In this document: positions 32,339 through 43,928 of the stretch, piece after piece
How the letters are laid out: every line of letters starts with the position of its first letter
Numbering within the stretch: position 1 is the stretch's first letter
Source of the DNA: Termitomyces sp. T153
Lineage: Eukaryota; Basidiomycota; Agaricomycetes; Agaricales; Lyophyllaceae
Direction of reading: 5' to 3'
Assembly (NCBI GenBank): GCA_018296165.2
Contig: JACKQL020000144.1
Location: 1-64,000, forward strand
DNA: 64,000 nucleotides
Translations under genes and position numbers: made by a program
The notes under the pieces: generated by a model
Database searches by the model: none
Told to the model about the DNA's origin: nothing
The model's input: the letters and a program-made list of their open reading frames with translations, nothing else

Positions 32339-32863
32339 ATGTTTGCTCACATCAACACTGTCTACTTGTCTCTCGCCTTTGCTCTCTGTGCTTCCGGGAC
32401 TATTGTCAGCGTCAAAAATGATGAAACTATCTGCAGTAATGGTTTCATGCGGTGCTGCAATGAGATTGCCCAGGTGAGCGCTGACTACAAGTTTGGTGGT
32501 TCAAGTAGCTCTTATCGTTCTTTACTAGCCAGACGATGTTGCTGTCACCACATTGGCTTATCACCTCGGCATTATCGATCCCATTACTTCCACCGTTGGC
32601 TGTGAGTGACGAATTCTGATGTCATAAGATAAAAACTGACAATCTATGCAGTGAATTGCGCGATCATCAGCGAGCTCGGATGGTAAAATCTCAGGATGAC
32701 ATGGAATTTATATAAAAAAGCTGATATACTAACCAGCAATTTCGAAACCGTTTGCTGCACCGGAAAGGACTATGTAAGTATACTTGACTCTAGGAAAGTG
32801 TAGTCACTGACGATTGGCTTGTAACAGGAGGGCCTCATGACTCTTGGTTGCTCCCTCGTCTAG
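32339..32863 (+). CDS. Class I hydrophobin
   Basis: Small secreted amphipathic protein that self-assembles at hydrophobic interfaces on hyphae and fruiting tissue. Five exons (32,339-32,473; 32,529-32,601; 32,652-32,682; 32,737-32,773; 32,828-32,863) join to 103 aa. An N-terminal signal peptide is seen (MFAHINTVYLSLAFALCASG). The eight-cysteine pattern is complete: C in ICSNGFMRCC (C-x6-CC), C in LNCA, then C-x5-CC in GCNFETVCC, and the final C in LMTLGCSLV. The fifth Cys codon is formed across the junction of exons 3 and 4. The C3-C4 spacing (about 30 residues) and the GLMTLGC end fit class I of basidiomycetes. The mature protein is short. All introns are GT-AG, 45-55 bp. Confidence 0.92.
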
Positions 32864-32898
32864 TTGTACCCCAACTGGAATGTCTACCAATATAACTA

Positions 32899-33089
32899 GA
32901 TCCAGGAGTTGCGGAGGAAATTTAAAGTATGTAGTGGCGACGGTGATAACAGTGGTTCCGTGATGAAATGTGTTTGAAAACAGCTGCCCGAAATCGAGAG
33001 CCCTGTAGAGTGCCAGATAGCAGGTAATGAGAACGTGCTAGCAAGTGTAGAGTATCCAACAGGGAAAGGCAATCTCGTCACTCCTGGAG
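32899..33089 (+). CDS. Possible two-exon fragment downstream of the hydrophobin
   Basis: IQELRRKFK (from 32,899) can be spliced (gtatgt...aaacag) to an in-frame segment beginning LPEIESPVECQIAGNENVL and ending PTGKGNLVTPGG before a TAG. The splice sites look convincing, but there is no upstream Met (a TAG precedes it) and I recognise no family. It could be a gene remnant. Confidence 0.25.
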
Positions 33090-34702
33090 GTTAGTCACTC
33101 TGACTCAGGATGAATAGTGCACCCAAGTTTGTTCAAGTCCCGGACTAAAAGCTCAATGTCAGTATGAGATTTGTCATTTGTAAATTGTACTGAGATTCGC
33201 AACGACAAGTTAGTCTGGGCCGATGAATAAGTCAAGATCAAAGTATAAGGCGGCGATGGAAGTCATGAAGTCATTGTTTGTTGAGTTCTGAGTTTACTGT
33301 CGCCTGAGATGCGCTTTCTGCCGCTGACAGTTGAGTACAGCGTTAGTTAGTGAGTCATAAATATTGGCAACCATACGACGAATTACGCACGCGTGGCGAT
33401 ACAAAGCCTTATTTCCCAAGTAGTCTCATCGTGGGATTGAGAAGCTCTGAGTGATGTTGAAAAGCACTGGTCTAGCTACTTATCCACTTTCACACGGTTA
33501 GTTTAAGTATCGCACGGCATGAGCACTATATAATAAAGGACTCAAGTTTCATTTGCACAACGTAAGGGTCATGTAGTAAGAGTAGGACCTGCTCAAAAGG
33601 GGTTATAAGATACCAAAAAGGAACAAAACGTAAGTATCGGAGAGTATATCCTTTAAATTTGCAATGAAATATTCTGCCGATGTCTTTTGATGATTGTGGA
33701 TCCTTCAGAGTTTCCGCCACCTGATATAATAACGAAAGTGTCTGGATCTTGTTGATTTCACCATTCACGCAAACGAGATAGCTATAATGGACGTCCAGAT
33801 TATTCGAGTTAAGCAAGAACTTTTGTGATTTCAGTGTATTGATATGCCGGTCTCAACATCGAGATTTGGCAGAGGGAAAAGCCCAAATCAAGTATATTAT
33901 AAAAAGATATACTATACAAATAAGAACAGCTGAAAACAATAAGCTGATAAAAATCTTGAAAACTGTAGACATAGGACACACCTCAGAAAAATAGCAACTC
34001 CCACATATAACCAGTGAAAAATGAGCTCAAAGTCAGTCGATGATGGTCAGGAAGCCAGTCATCAAAATTGAATTTGATGACAGGGCACAGGGGAAGTGGG
34101 GGTATAGCAAGGCTGATCTTGGATAACAATCCAAGATGGGGTCATTGGACTATAACATTCCCCCTCCCTTTGGCCCAGAACCAGCCCCCCTTCTACCAAC
34201 CAACCTCAACCAACTAACAGCCCTGAAGCCCACACAACTAACAAACCTGAAGCCCACACAATGAGGACCTGCAGGCAGAAGGTGAGGACCAAAAAAGAGA
34301 AAAAGCAGACCAGAGATCAGCATAGACCTTGGCATGATCAAACCTGAATAGCCAATGCCAAAAATAGGTGCATGGCTGGCCTAATGCTGCCAAGACTTGA
34401 ACATGTGGTACCACAATGCCCAGCCCACTGACTAGACAATGAAAACACGTGGAAAAGGTCCTGGTCCATGCATAGATAGTGGATAGTGAGCTATAAAGAT
34501 GAGGGGATTTTGAGCATGTCACACAAGCAACTGTTTGTCATGGCTCAAAAATCCTCAGGGAGTGGGTTTATTAGGCTTACAAGCATACAGTAGTTTCAGG
34601 CCTACAATTTAGTCAATTTCTTCGAGCCTTGCTGTAAAGTTTGACCTGGTTGGACTTCTAACTTAATCAATAAAATTATATCCCTGACTCTCTCTTACAT
34701 TA
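33090..34702. other. Gene-free stretch; CpG content drops near 33,880
   Basis: 33,090-33,880 is CpG-normal with no recognised gene. From about 33,880 the sequence is A/T-rich and CpG-poor. 34,480-34,700 has a TATAAAG, an AATAAAAT and an end CTCTCTTACA just before the next LTR, which could be the 3' half of an unclassified LTR. Its start was not found. Confidence 0.35.
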
Positions 34703-34950
34703 TGTAAGGGTGACCTCTGGAGGCTGTGGCTGAGTCACACAACTGGCCGTGGGAAATCCAAAGTCTATCCAGCATCTACAAGAAGTTCTACTGTTCTAGC
34801 TACTCACCTGGCAAAGGGAGATCCAAAGAAAACAAGTCTAAGGATTCCCAATGCCAGAGTTCAGAAAAATTACTCTAGAGCCTCTGGAAATAACACTCAA
34901 GAACAACAAAATCCAGAATCCAATTCAAAAATGGAAATGCATTGTAAATG
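34703..34950 (-). repeat. Partial 3' LTR, family A gypsy (-)
   Basis: On the + strand it starts tgtaagggtgacctctgg and shows the family A blocks with ccaaagaaaacaagtctaagga. The far end is degenerate and the usual ggaagtcc...tgaca terminus is not clear. Confidence 0.7.
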
Positions 34951-35009
34951 ACCTTGATCTCCAGAATCACAGCACATGACCACATGAAAATATGAGCAAA
35001 GGATAGCCC

Positions 35010-35460
35010 TTGGTCAAAAGTATTTGTCACCTGAGGATGGGAGGACAAAGATGAAAGGCAGGCTCAGAATAAAGCAAACAATCAGAGGGTCTGGTGGTAT
35101 GGGTAGGGATGAGGTGGGCCTGCTTACCATAGAGGTCCACTACTACCACTATGACATCATATCCATGAGCATCCAGGAGCTCAACAATGAAGTCAACCAA
35201 AGCAACTTTCCAGCATGCAGCTGGAATGGGGAGAGGGTGGAACTGACCCATGGCTGATGGACAACAAGGCTTGGTGTGGAGGCAAAGATCACAAGTGCTG
35301 GTGGAGGTGCCTATGTATTGGGATATCTGAGGCCAACAATAGTTCCAGAACACCAGCTCCAGCATCTTCCATCTACCAGGATGCCCACCTATATGGGAGT
35401 CATGATGTTGCTCTATAATGTGTCAATGGAGTTCTGGAATGGTAGGCACATAGATGCATT
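35010..35460 (-). pseudogene. Gypsy integrase fragment, family A (-)
   Basis: The minus-strand frame carries the zinc-finger end STSTCDLCLHTK (C-x2-C), then GQFHPLPIPAACWKVALVDF with the first catalytic Asp and IVVVVDLYGKQAHLIPTHTT. This matches the integrase at about 6,100-6,350. It lies just upstream, in minus orientation, of the 34.7 kb LTR. The remaining gag-pol is lost and the chromodomain is deleted. 35,460-36,220 shows no gene. Confidence 0.78.
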
Positions 35461-36221
35461 CTTGGAAGCTTAGAAGCCCATCCTAAAGACCCCATTCATC
35501 TACATGCACTTACTCAACTCCACTAGCTCATTGGGCTCAAAGGACCTGAGCAGCCTTGGCAACCACATTCTCCTGCACTCTCCCAATTCCCTCATCAACT
35601 GTCCTTGAGGATGTTTGCCTCATCCCCTTCCTCTCCCTTCCTTTTTCCCTTCATGCACACTGATTTTCCATTCTCATGCTTTGCAGGTGCAGTTGGCCTC
35701 ACCCTTCTACTTCCCTACTCTCCTTCCCATCCACAGGCACCATCATAAATGCAAGAAATGCTTCTCTTCAATGGCAACTTTGGCCCTGGGTATGTCATTC
35801 ACCTGACCATGCCACCCTGAGGATGCATGTGCTGGCAGCTTGGCACATATGTTCCAGTATCCCCACTTGAGCTTGGACTCTGCATCTGGAGCAGCTGGTG
35901 TAGGTAGGACAATAGTTCAGCAAATCACAAGCATCTTGAGCCACATACCCCTTTTGCTTCCCTCTTGAAGTTCAACTCAGGTTCAGAAATAGTATGTGGC
36001 ATGAGTGTGATTGTGAAAGAAGGTGAGGTGCTTGGGGTAGTGAAGGGTGGTATCTTGTCAGTGAATTGTCATCTTGAGGAGGTGGGTGTGAATGGTGAGC
36101 ATGATGGCTGGGATGAGTGAGAGTGGTGGGGTGGGTAAAACAGGAGTGCTGAGAGTACTTAGGGTGCATATGTTGAAGTAGCTGGGATGTTTGCATGTGA
36201 CACATCCTTTAAATACTAATA

Positions 36222-37050
36222 CAGTGGCTCAAAAAACTGTCCCAATGCTTTATACTTTGTGAAAAATTACATTTGCATGAAGGATTGGAAGTATTTAAAA
36301 TTCTGATTAAATGATGTAAAATACTATGGCATCATCACTACAAATTGCATTTGAGTCTATGTAATTCAGATCAAAACTGATGGAGTAAGGGCCATTTTAA
36401 AATACTCACTCATTGGGACAGTTTTTTGAGCATTTCTAATTTTGCAGGTTTATCCCTATTTTAGCCCAAAATAAAGAGTAAGTTGCATGTGGGAATACCA
36501 AAAAAAGTCATTTGACCATCTTTGGTTATATTTGAGTGTGGTTCAAGTTGGTTGAACCACATCTTGACCTTCAATCACCATCATAAAAGCTACTTCTCCT
36601 GTACAATGCACTACTGTTGCTTCTCTCCTTGCTCAAGGGTATTCTCTGTGTCAGATTGGGGCTAAAACTGGTCTAGGGAAGTCTACTATTGGGAGGATTA
36701 GTAGAGAGTTGGAGGTGGACAAGGAAAACCATCCTGGAGGCCATCCAGCTAAGCTTACTCCATGTGATACACAGGCTATTGTTTGACAAATATCAACTGG
36801 GAGACTTGATACAGCTGTTCAGGCTACTAATTTTATTAGCAACATCATTTTCAACCCTGTCTCTCCTCAGACTGTCCAGAATGTGCTGAAGTAGAAGGGG
36901 TATTAGTCTGCTACAAAGAAGAAAGTTCCTATGCTCAAAGCTAGACATTGGCAACTACAACTTGAACAAGCTCAAGAGCTTCAGAAATGGATTGTGGAGG
37001 ACTGGAAAAGAGTGTTGTGGACAGATGATACAAAGATTAACAGTATTTAA
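36222..37050 (+). mobile_element. Tc1/mariner-like transposon, 3'-truncated
   Basis: The left end is CAGTGGCTCAAAAAACTGTC preceded by TA, the usual Tc1 target. About 190 bp inside, at 36,411-36,432, the reverse complement of the same 22 bases occurs. The transposase follows in + orientation from about 36,590: a paired HTH (VASLLAQGYSLCQIGAKTG, GKSTIGRISRELEVDKENHP), a second HTH region (NPVSPQTVQNVLK), and the first catalytic Asp block VLWTDDTKINS near 37,030. The DD(E) remainder and the right inverted repeat are missing. Several stops are present. Confidence 0.8.
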
Positions 37051-37340
37051 TAAAGTACTTGGTTGGTGTAGTTAATGACTGAATTGCATGTATGTACCTA
37101 TTAGATAAAGTACTATGTACTGTCAGTTACTATCTGTAAGCATAAGCTGTAGGACATACTTCAGTTGGTGTAGTCAACAACTGAGGTTTGTCCTGGCTTT
37201 TGGCTTCTGATTATATCCATCCTCCTGTATGGCTTTTCCCCCCTTTTCCTGATCCCTCCTTCCTGTTCCTCTATGTCACATGCTTTTGTGTGCCTCCCAT
37301 CAAGTCCTTATAATCCCTCTCCAATGCTCCCCCAGACTTG
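37051..37340 (-). repeat. Likely 3' end/LTR region of the copia element
   Basis: Lies just past the copia stop in minus orientation. The sequence has polypurine-type stretches (aggaaaaggggggaaaag on the minus strand near 37,235-37,255) and internally repeated motifs around gttggtgtagt at 37,061 and 37,163. LTR ends could not be fixed because no matching 5' copy is present. Confidence 0.35.
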
Positions 37341-40300
37341 CTGGATCCTCTACACATTGCAGAGCCTCATTGCAAGGCATATTTTGTGGTGTTGTGGGTA
37401 GGGCAGTGGTTTGGTAAAAATGTCAGCTAAGTTCTCTGTGCTTGGAATGTATTGAATCTCAGTTCTCCCCTCCTCAACTGCATGCCAAATGTAGTGATGC
37501 TGCACATCAATATGTTTCATGCAATTGTGATTGCATTTGTTTTCAGCTATTGCTATTGACCTGTTATTGTCACTCTGGAGGCTTGCTGAGTAAGTAACTG
37601 GCAGTCCAACTTTGGCTAGTGCTGAATACATCCACTGTATTTGTTCTCCAGCCCACCCTCATGTGATGTACTCTGCTTTAGGGGTAGAGGTCAAGACTGT
37701 GTCTTGATACTTCGCCCCCCAGCATGTTGGTCCTCCTGCCTGCATATATACTCCTCCAGAAATAGACTTCCTTGCATTGATATCTGATGCAAAGTCCATG
37801 TTATAGAAACCCATTGGAGTGTAGTCAGTATTTCCAGGGCCTCCATATCTCAACCTGTAGTGGAGGGTTGCCTTAATGTACCTCATTATGTGTAGGAGTG
37901 CCAGCCAGTGGGCTTTGCCTGAGTTTCCCATAAACCAACTCAGCAAGGTGATCGTGTAGGCTATGTCTGGGCATGTCCCAATCTGTGTGTACATTAGCAA
38001 GCCCAGTGCTTCCTGGCAGGGCTTGTCTGCCATATACAAATGGTCTTCCTTGGTAGATGGTGACTGGTTTCTGCTGAGAACTAATCCAGGAGGGAGTGGT
38101 GTGTACTTTGGCTTGCAATCTGCCATTCCATACTTTTCTAGTGTTTGCTTGAGGTATTCTTTTTGGTCAAGCATGACAAGTTTCTGAGTTCTGTTGCATA
38201 TTACTTGGATTTCCAAAACAACCTTCAGTTTCCTCAAATCCTTGATTTCAAACTTTTTGCCCAACTCTCTCCATGCTCTCTCTGCTTCTTCCTTTGACAA
38301 TGACATCTCTGAGGTATCATCAGTGTATGTGCCTGCTACAGCCTTTTCACTGTCCCTCACCCTCACTGACTGATCTGCCTCTGATCTTCTGTAGCCTAGT
38401 CTCTTCATGTCATTGTCAAGAGTGTGCCACCAGTTTCTTGCTGCATCCATGGTTCCATATAGTGCCTTGTCCACTAGTGAAACCAACTCCTTCTCACTGT
38501 CTTCTCCATATACCTCTCCAACAGCACCACTAGCCTCATTACTCCCCCAGACCTGTCTACCCTCACTGATGTCCACATGATAAACCTTGCTTGGTGTCAC
38601 TGCATATCCCTCTGGCTGCTCCATGAGAACTGGTACCTGAGTCAGTGCATTCAAGTAGGCACTAGTAAAGTCAACTTGCCAGAGTTCATAGTCCAGTACT
38701 GCTCCAACAGCAAGGTTGATGTGTAATGACTTGTACTTCACCATGGAGGCATAAGTAGCAAATTAATCAACACCAGGGATCTGAGAGAAGCCCTTTGCCA
38801 TGAGTCTGGCCTTCTGCCCAACAACCTCCCCATTAACACCATATTTCAGTGCAAAGAGCTACCAATTCTTCATGGTGTGAGCACCTGCTGACCAGGGCAC
38901 CAACCACCACACTTTACACTCATGGACCTGCTCCATCTCATAGTCCATTGCCTCCTTCCACAGATCTGGGCATTTCATTGCCTCTGAGTATGGCTTAGGA
39001 ACCCACAGGTACTCATTTACATCTGTTAAAGTGGCCAGGGCACTGGGCATTATAGCAGTGTTGCTATCATCAAGATTGGTGAGGTCAGACAGGTTGGACA
39101 GGTCCCTAGCAGGTGGGGTTACAGGTGGAGCATTTCTTATGGCTATATGTGATGACCTATGAGGCTGATCAGGACCACCAGCAGACTTGGCATTGTAGTG
39201 ACTTCAGGCAGCAATACATTCATAGCAACCTGGTCCTTGACAGGCAAGCCATGCTCCCCAGAGTTGTCAGGAATGTCCATCACACAACTGAAAAATGCAA
39301 CTCATCAAGCACTCCAGTAGTTTGTAGTCACCCTTTCCATAACAACCCACTAACACACCCTTCACAGACCACATATCAAGCTTGCTTCCCCCATCTTCCT
39401 TAGGAGTTTTTGCATAGGCCACACAACCAAAAAGGCAAAGGTAAGAAACATCTGGCTTAGAACCCATGTGGATCTCAAGAGACATCCTTTCAGGGTGCCA
39501 CAAGCTAGGAGCAAGGTCCAGAACATGGCCAGCAGTCAAGGTTGCCTTCTCTTAATAGTGCACAGGCAATTGTGAGTCACTCAGCCATGCTCTGGGCAAG
39601 GTTCATGATTGTGTGGTTTCTGTGCTCTGCTGCACCATTTGCCAATGATGAGTGAGGCACAGTGGTCTCATGACATATATCACATTTCAAGCAGTATGCT
39701 TTTCAGAGCTCATTTACAAACTCCCTGCTGCCATTGGTCCTAATGCACTTGACCCTTAGGCCATACTGGGTTTCCACATGGGCATCAGGCATCAAAAGAC
39801 ACCAGGCATTCTGAGACAGCCTCCTTGGTCTTGTGGGAGAGGTACCATGCATTGCAGTCAGCACCAGCATGGTCAGTAGCAACTATTACAAGAATCTTGC
39901 CATTTGTAGTCCAGACCCTTGCAGGACCCCAGAGGTCAAAAGCAACATGCTCATATGGCTGCAGCTCTGGTAAGACCTCAGTGTTGAATGGGCACCTAGC
40001 TTGCTTGCCCATAATACAGTCTTTGCACTTCCCAGCAGAGGACAGCTTTGTCATGGAGAGCCCATCCACAACATCATGCTGAACTATGCTGCAGATTGTA
40101 CTTTTGCCAACATGCCCTAGGCAGTGATGCCATGTTTCAAGGTTAACAGGATGGTGCAACAATCATGCAGCAAGGGCAGAGGGAGGTGCTAGTGTAAACT
40201 CCACTACAAACATAGTCCCAGACATGGGACAGCACATGAATGGCCTACCATCAGCCATCTGGAGTATAGCACCTGCACCATTGATGCTCAGCTTCACCCC

Positions 40301-41165
40301 CTTGCATACAAGGGAGCCAATTTACATGAGGTTGTGGTCCAAGTCTGGTGCATACAGGGCATCCTCAAAAACTAGCTCAATGGCCTCATACTCATGCCTG
40401 ACCCACTTTTGGACTCTGCCATACCCAAAAATTCAGAAAGTGCCCTTTGCCATGATACCCATCCTGGCAGAAGCCTCTGGCTCATAATATGTCTTGAAAG
40501 CATCCTGATCAGTGAAGAAATGCCTACTGGCACCAGAGTCCATGTAGATAACCCAATGATTATGATCAGTGGCATGTGTCAGAGCAGCAAAAGCCAGGCA
40601 CCAAGGACTGCTAGCATTGTTAGCCAATGTCACCATGAAGTTTGCCTGTGAATTAGATGCTACAGGCATGGCACTGCTGCTCACACTCAGGGGCAATGGC
40701 TAAACAGCCATGGTGCTACCACCCCAATCTTTTTTACACCAGTCAGAGTATTGACCCTCAAGGCCACCTCCTTTATGGAGACACTTATCAGCAGTATGCC
40801 CAGTGTGTCTGCAATTCAGATTCAAGCAGGTGATGTTTGTCTTCCCCTGATGGCTAATTTAGGTGGCCAGAGCTTGGGCTGACTTTGCAAGAGCAACAGC
40901 CAATGCACCATAGAGAAGTAGTGCATGTGTTGTGAGCCTAATAATCACCTCAGCAGATGTTCCCTCATGCAACAGAGAACCAGTCACAGCAGCCCACAAC
41001 ATAGGCATGGACTTGATGAGATATGCTTGGAAATGTCTATTGTCAATGCCAGCTTCTTGGTTATTTGCCCTGGCCCATGCAGTGTGCATGGCTTTTAAAT
41101 GCACTTCAATATTTGTGCCATTGGAGTATCTAAGGGAGGACAATTCCTCTGGAGAGTGAATACAC
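37341..41165 (-). mobile_element. Ty1/copia retrotransposon, decayed (copia 2)
   Basis: Minus-strand order: gag (41,165-40,850), CCHC remnant (CRHTGHTADKC near 40,800), protease with DSGASRHFF (near 40,530), integrase zinc finger (WHHCLGHVG...CKDCIMGK, 40,160-40,010) and catalytic start (FDLWGPA near 39,930), then RT and RNase H to about 37,350. Integrase and the region 39,780-38,760 are full of stops. Its 5' side is fused at about 41,165 to family B internal sequence, so the 5' LTR is gone. Confidence 0.85.
37659..38744 (-). CDS. Copia reverse transcriptase, long open remnant (361 codons)
   Basis: The longest uninterrupted frame in the window. It covers the RT palm (LWQVDFTSAYLNALTQVPVL, ALYGTMDAARNWWHTLDNDM), the active site as TYTDDTSEMS (usual YVDD; both Asp kept), the thumb (KKFEIKDLRKLKVVLEIQ), ADCKPKYTPLPPG and part of RNase H up to TPKAEYIT. 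The middle has lost or altered residues around KVYHVDISEGRQVWGSNEAS. The N-terminal fingers and the last RNase H part (continued at 37,631-37,350 with LADIFTKPLP) lie in other frames, so it is not a complete enzyme. Confidence 0.75.
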   Translation of the reverse strand: MVKYKSLHINLAVGAVLDYELWQVDFTSAYLNALTQVPVLMEQPEGYAVTPSKVYHVDISEGRQVWGSNEASGAVGEVYGEDSEKELVSLVDKALYGTMDAARNWWHTLDNDMKRLGYRRSEADQSVRVRDSEKAVAGTYTDDTSEMSLSKEEAERAWRELGKKFEIKDLRKLKVVLEIQVICNRTQKLVMLDQKEYLKQTLEKYGMADCKPKYTPLPPGLVLSRNQSPSTKEDHLYMADKPCQEALGLLMYTQIGTCPDIAYTITLLSWFMGNSGKAHWLALLHIMRYIKATLHYRLRYGGPGNTDYTPMGFYNMDFASDINARKSISGGVYMQAGGPTCWGAKYQDTVLTSTPKAEYIT

Positions 41166-42650
41166 TCTGGCATTTGCTATTCCAGTCCCAGGGGGTGTTC
41201 TTCTAGGTGAGTTGGTTGAGGGATTCATGATTCCAGAGTAGTTGTCAATAAGCTGGTGATAGAAAGCATATTCATGATACTCTAGAGGGACTACTTCATG
41301 CAGAATTTGTTCCTCTATTTTTGGTTCTGGCAGAGTGGTCCCTGCACATAGGTGTTTCTTTGGTAAGGCTAGGATTTGGAGTTGATGAGCAGGAGTGCCA
41401 TCTTGTGAGATGCATGTGAAAGGGATGGCACCAATGATTTTGATGTTGAGGGCTTCCAGATTGATGTGGTAGAGTGTAGGAGTTGTGATGGCAGGGTCTG
41501 GGTTGTCCAAGGACATTAGTTGGGGTACCTTGGCCTTTATACTGGTTCTAGGGGATGTTGGTGTCAGGTTCCACTGACCACAGGGGCTCAGCTTAGCTGG
41601 GCAAGTCTTTACTGGGCAGACATGATGTTCTGCACTTATAACCTAGCATCCTGGAGAGGTCTGTACTTCAGATACTTGTGAGGATAAGCTAGAGGGCACA
41701 GTTTGAGCAAGTCTGAGGTGGTCCAGAGAAGTCTAAGACAAGGTACAAAGAAGGCTGGGCTAGAGGGAAGACTCAGGTATAAGTCAGGAGGCAAATAGTG
41801 GAGGTGATACAAGTGATGAGAGCAGGGCCAGAGATTGATGAGTGATTAGTTGATGTTGATGGGTTTTGGGGCCAAGTATAGAGCAAAGTCCAGAGTTAAT
41901 CATGAATGTTTGAGGGTTGTAACATATGCCCAGAGTTCATAATGGCATTAGAGTTGAAAGAAACTTAGGCAATGATAAAGGAAACTGAGGTAGACAAGGC
42001 AAGACAGAGTCAGGATGAGACAGAGAGAAACATGAGATAGATTGATAGAGAAATACAAGATAAGAGATGGAAGTAGAGAGAAGACTGGAAAATGTAACAG
42101 AAATAAATGTAACAAGAAACAGTAACCACAGGTAATCAAGTAAAGCAATATCAAGACTAGAGTAATGGATACTACTCTATGACTTATATACTGACTATGG
42201 AACCCTTCCAGGGGGAGTTTGTCTGATGGTGGAGCTTGTCAGAGCTGTACAGAGTCAACAGGTGTTGGTTCTGATTAGTGAGTGGGCCATGGTGATGTTT
42301 TGATGGGAACTGATGGGAATATGGGCCACCTCATAGTCATTGGGAAGTTCTGGAGTGGTTAAGTAGGTCAGGAAGGCAAGTCAGCAATGTGTGCTGGGGT
42401 CAGGGGAGATGTCAGAGGGGCCCAGGGGCTTGGAAAGAGGAGGAAAAGTGACAGGGCCTGTGGAGGATGCATTGGGGTTTGCCAGGGGGCCATCAGAGTC
42501 TGCTAAGGATAGGTTGGAATTAGCTGGGGCAGGCACTGTGGGTCCACAAAGATTGGGGCAGGTTGAGAGGGTGTTGGCAGGTATTTCAGGGAGGTCTGGG
42601 GCTGCTGGGAAGAGATCTGAGGTCTGGGAACAGGTTGAGTCCATCTTCCT
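41166..42650 (-). mobile_element. Family B LTR and 5' internal fragment
   Basis: LTR from 41,572 (on the minus strand it ends GTGGAACCTGACA) up to about 42,650, where the usual TGTCA...ACC start is not seen and family E sequence begins. The internal piece 41,571-41,166 contains PTLYHINLEALN, HQLQILALPKKHLCAGTTLP and VVPLEYHEYAFYHQ. These are the protease-RT linker text of gypsy polyproteins, here immediately next to the LTR, so gag is deleted. Confidence 0.75.
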
Positions 42651-42654
42651 GTGA

Positions 42655-42995
42655 TCCTGCCACTGGTCAAACTCCCCCTAGAGATACTCATGCTTGGCCC
42701 ACACATCCACATAGTTGTTGTCAGAAGGGGGGTGGGGTTGGCAAGGGTGAGGATGACAGAGGTGCCACAGAAGACATGGAAAGAAGTGAGGAAACACCAG
42801 AGTATGTCCTACCTCCTTTTAATTTCCCAGGAGGAGCTTCTTAATAAACAATGATCCTGCTTTGACTTCATTCCCCATGCCACTGCTGCTCACTGCAGTT
42901 TGATCAATATTGCTCTGACTTTGATTCCCATGCCCCTGCTGATCCTCAACTCATGCCCTGCATCTCAAAGGTCTCAACAACTGAAGGGAGAGTGA
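42655..42995 (+). mobile_element. Family E element, 3' internal stub with polypurine tract
   Basis: The sequence leads into the E LTR and ends with the polypurine tract CTGAAGGGAGAGTGA (42,981-42,995). No coding domain is recognisable. It shows that the LTR to its right is a 3' LTR in + orientation. Confidence 0.55.
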
Positions 42996-43913
42996 TGTAA
43001 TAAACATCTATTAAGGCTGAAAACTGTATGCCTTCTGGTAAAACAAGTTCCAGCAACATGATCTCCTTAAAATACACTAGAAGAAATACAAAACAGAATA
43101 GGACAAGGACTATACTAGACTATATACTCAATAATAGTCCAATCACTGTAATGGGAGGGGAAGCATGGGACTGGCAAAAGCATTTGAGTGGCATCAATTC
43201 TGGCAAGATCTAGATCTGATTCAAGAATAACCAGATTGGAATGTTGACTAAAAGGGGGGATGAATGGGAATGAATGGAATGGAAGAATATGAAGAGGAAT
43301 GGAAGAATATAAGTGGAAATGAATGGAATGGAAGAATATGAATAGGAATGGAAGAACATGAATAGGAATGGATGAACATGAATATAAATGGAAGAATATG
43401 AATGGGAGGAAAGATGAATGAAGGAATATGAAGGGGAGGTTAACTATGAATCAAAGAAATACAAAGGAGAAAGAGATAAATGGGGAAAACAGAAGCTAAG
43501 AATGAAAAAGAGGAATGATGGCCCAAGGAACTAGCCTGTGGCACTGAAACAGGCATCCAAAAGGGAGAATTAGTATAACAGTTCTGAATGAGGGGCTGGA
43601 GAGTATGGAACCAAAAGTCACATGTAGGGGGTGGTCTGTGCACTGTAGAAAGAGGTATAAATAGCCCAAGTAGAGTAGCAAATAGACAGGCAATTAATAG
43701 GCAAAGGCTCAGTAGTTCCCAGGGATTGAATCACTTAGGCTGGAGTTTGTTGAAACACCTCTACATTCAGAATAGTAATATTTTGGAAGTAAACAACCTC
43801 AACCTCAAATATTTCTCAAGACATCAGTGTGGAATTGGAGTGGATTCCCTAAGTCTTCAAAAAAGCCTCAGAACTATTAGTATTACTCTAACCAAGTACT
43901 ACAGTGTTGTGTT
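42996..43913 (+). repeat. 3' LTR, family E, with GGAAT-rich core
   Basis: TGTAATAAACATC...CAAGTACTACA, about 918 bp. 43,250-43,440 consists of degenerate GGAAT/GGAAGAATATGAAT repeats. A second copy in inverse orientation is at about 57,871-58,825. Confidence 0.8.
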
Positions 43914-43928
43914 CTCTTCTTTCAGTGC

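Noticed and set aside
34703..36220. Independent host gene between LTR and Tc1
   Set aside because: Only integrase remnants are recognisable; the remainder is CpG-poor with short chance frames.
43250..43440. Centromeric satellite
   Set aside because: The GGAAT array is part of an LTR found twice in the window, with LTR ends on both sides.
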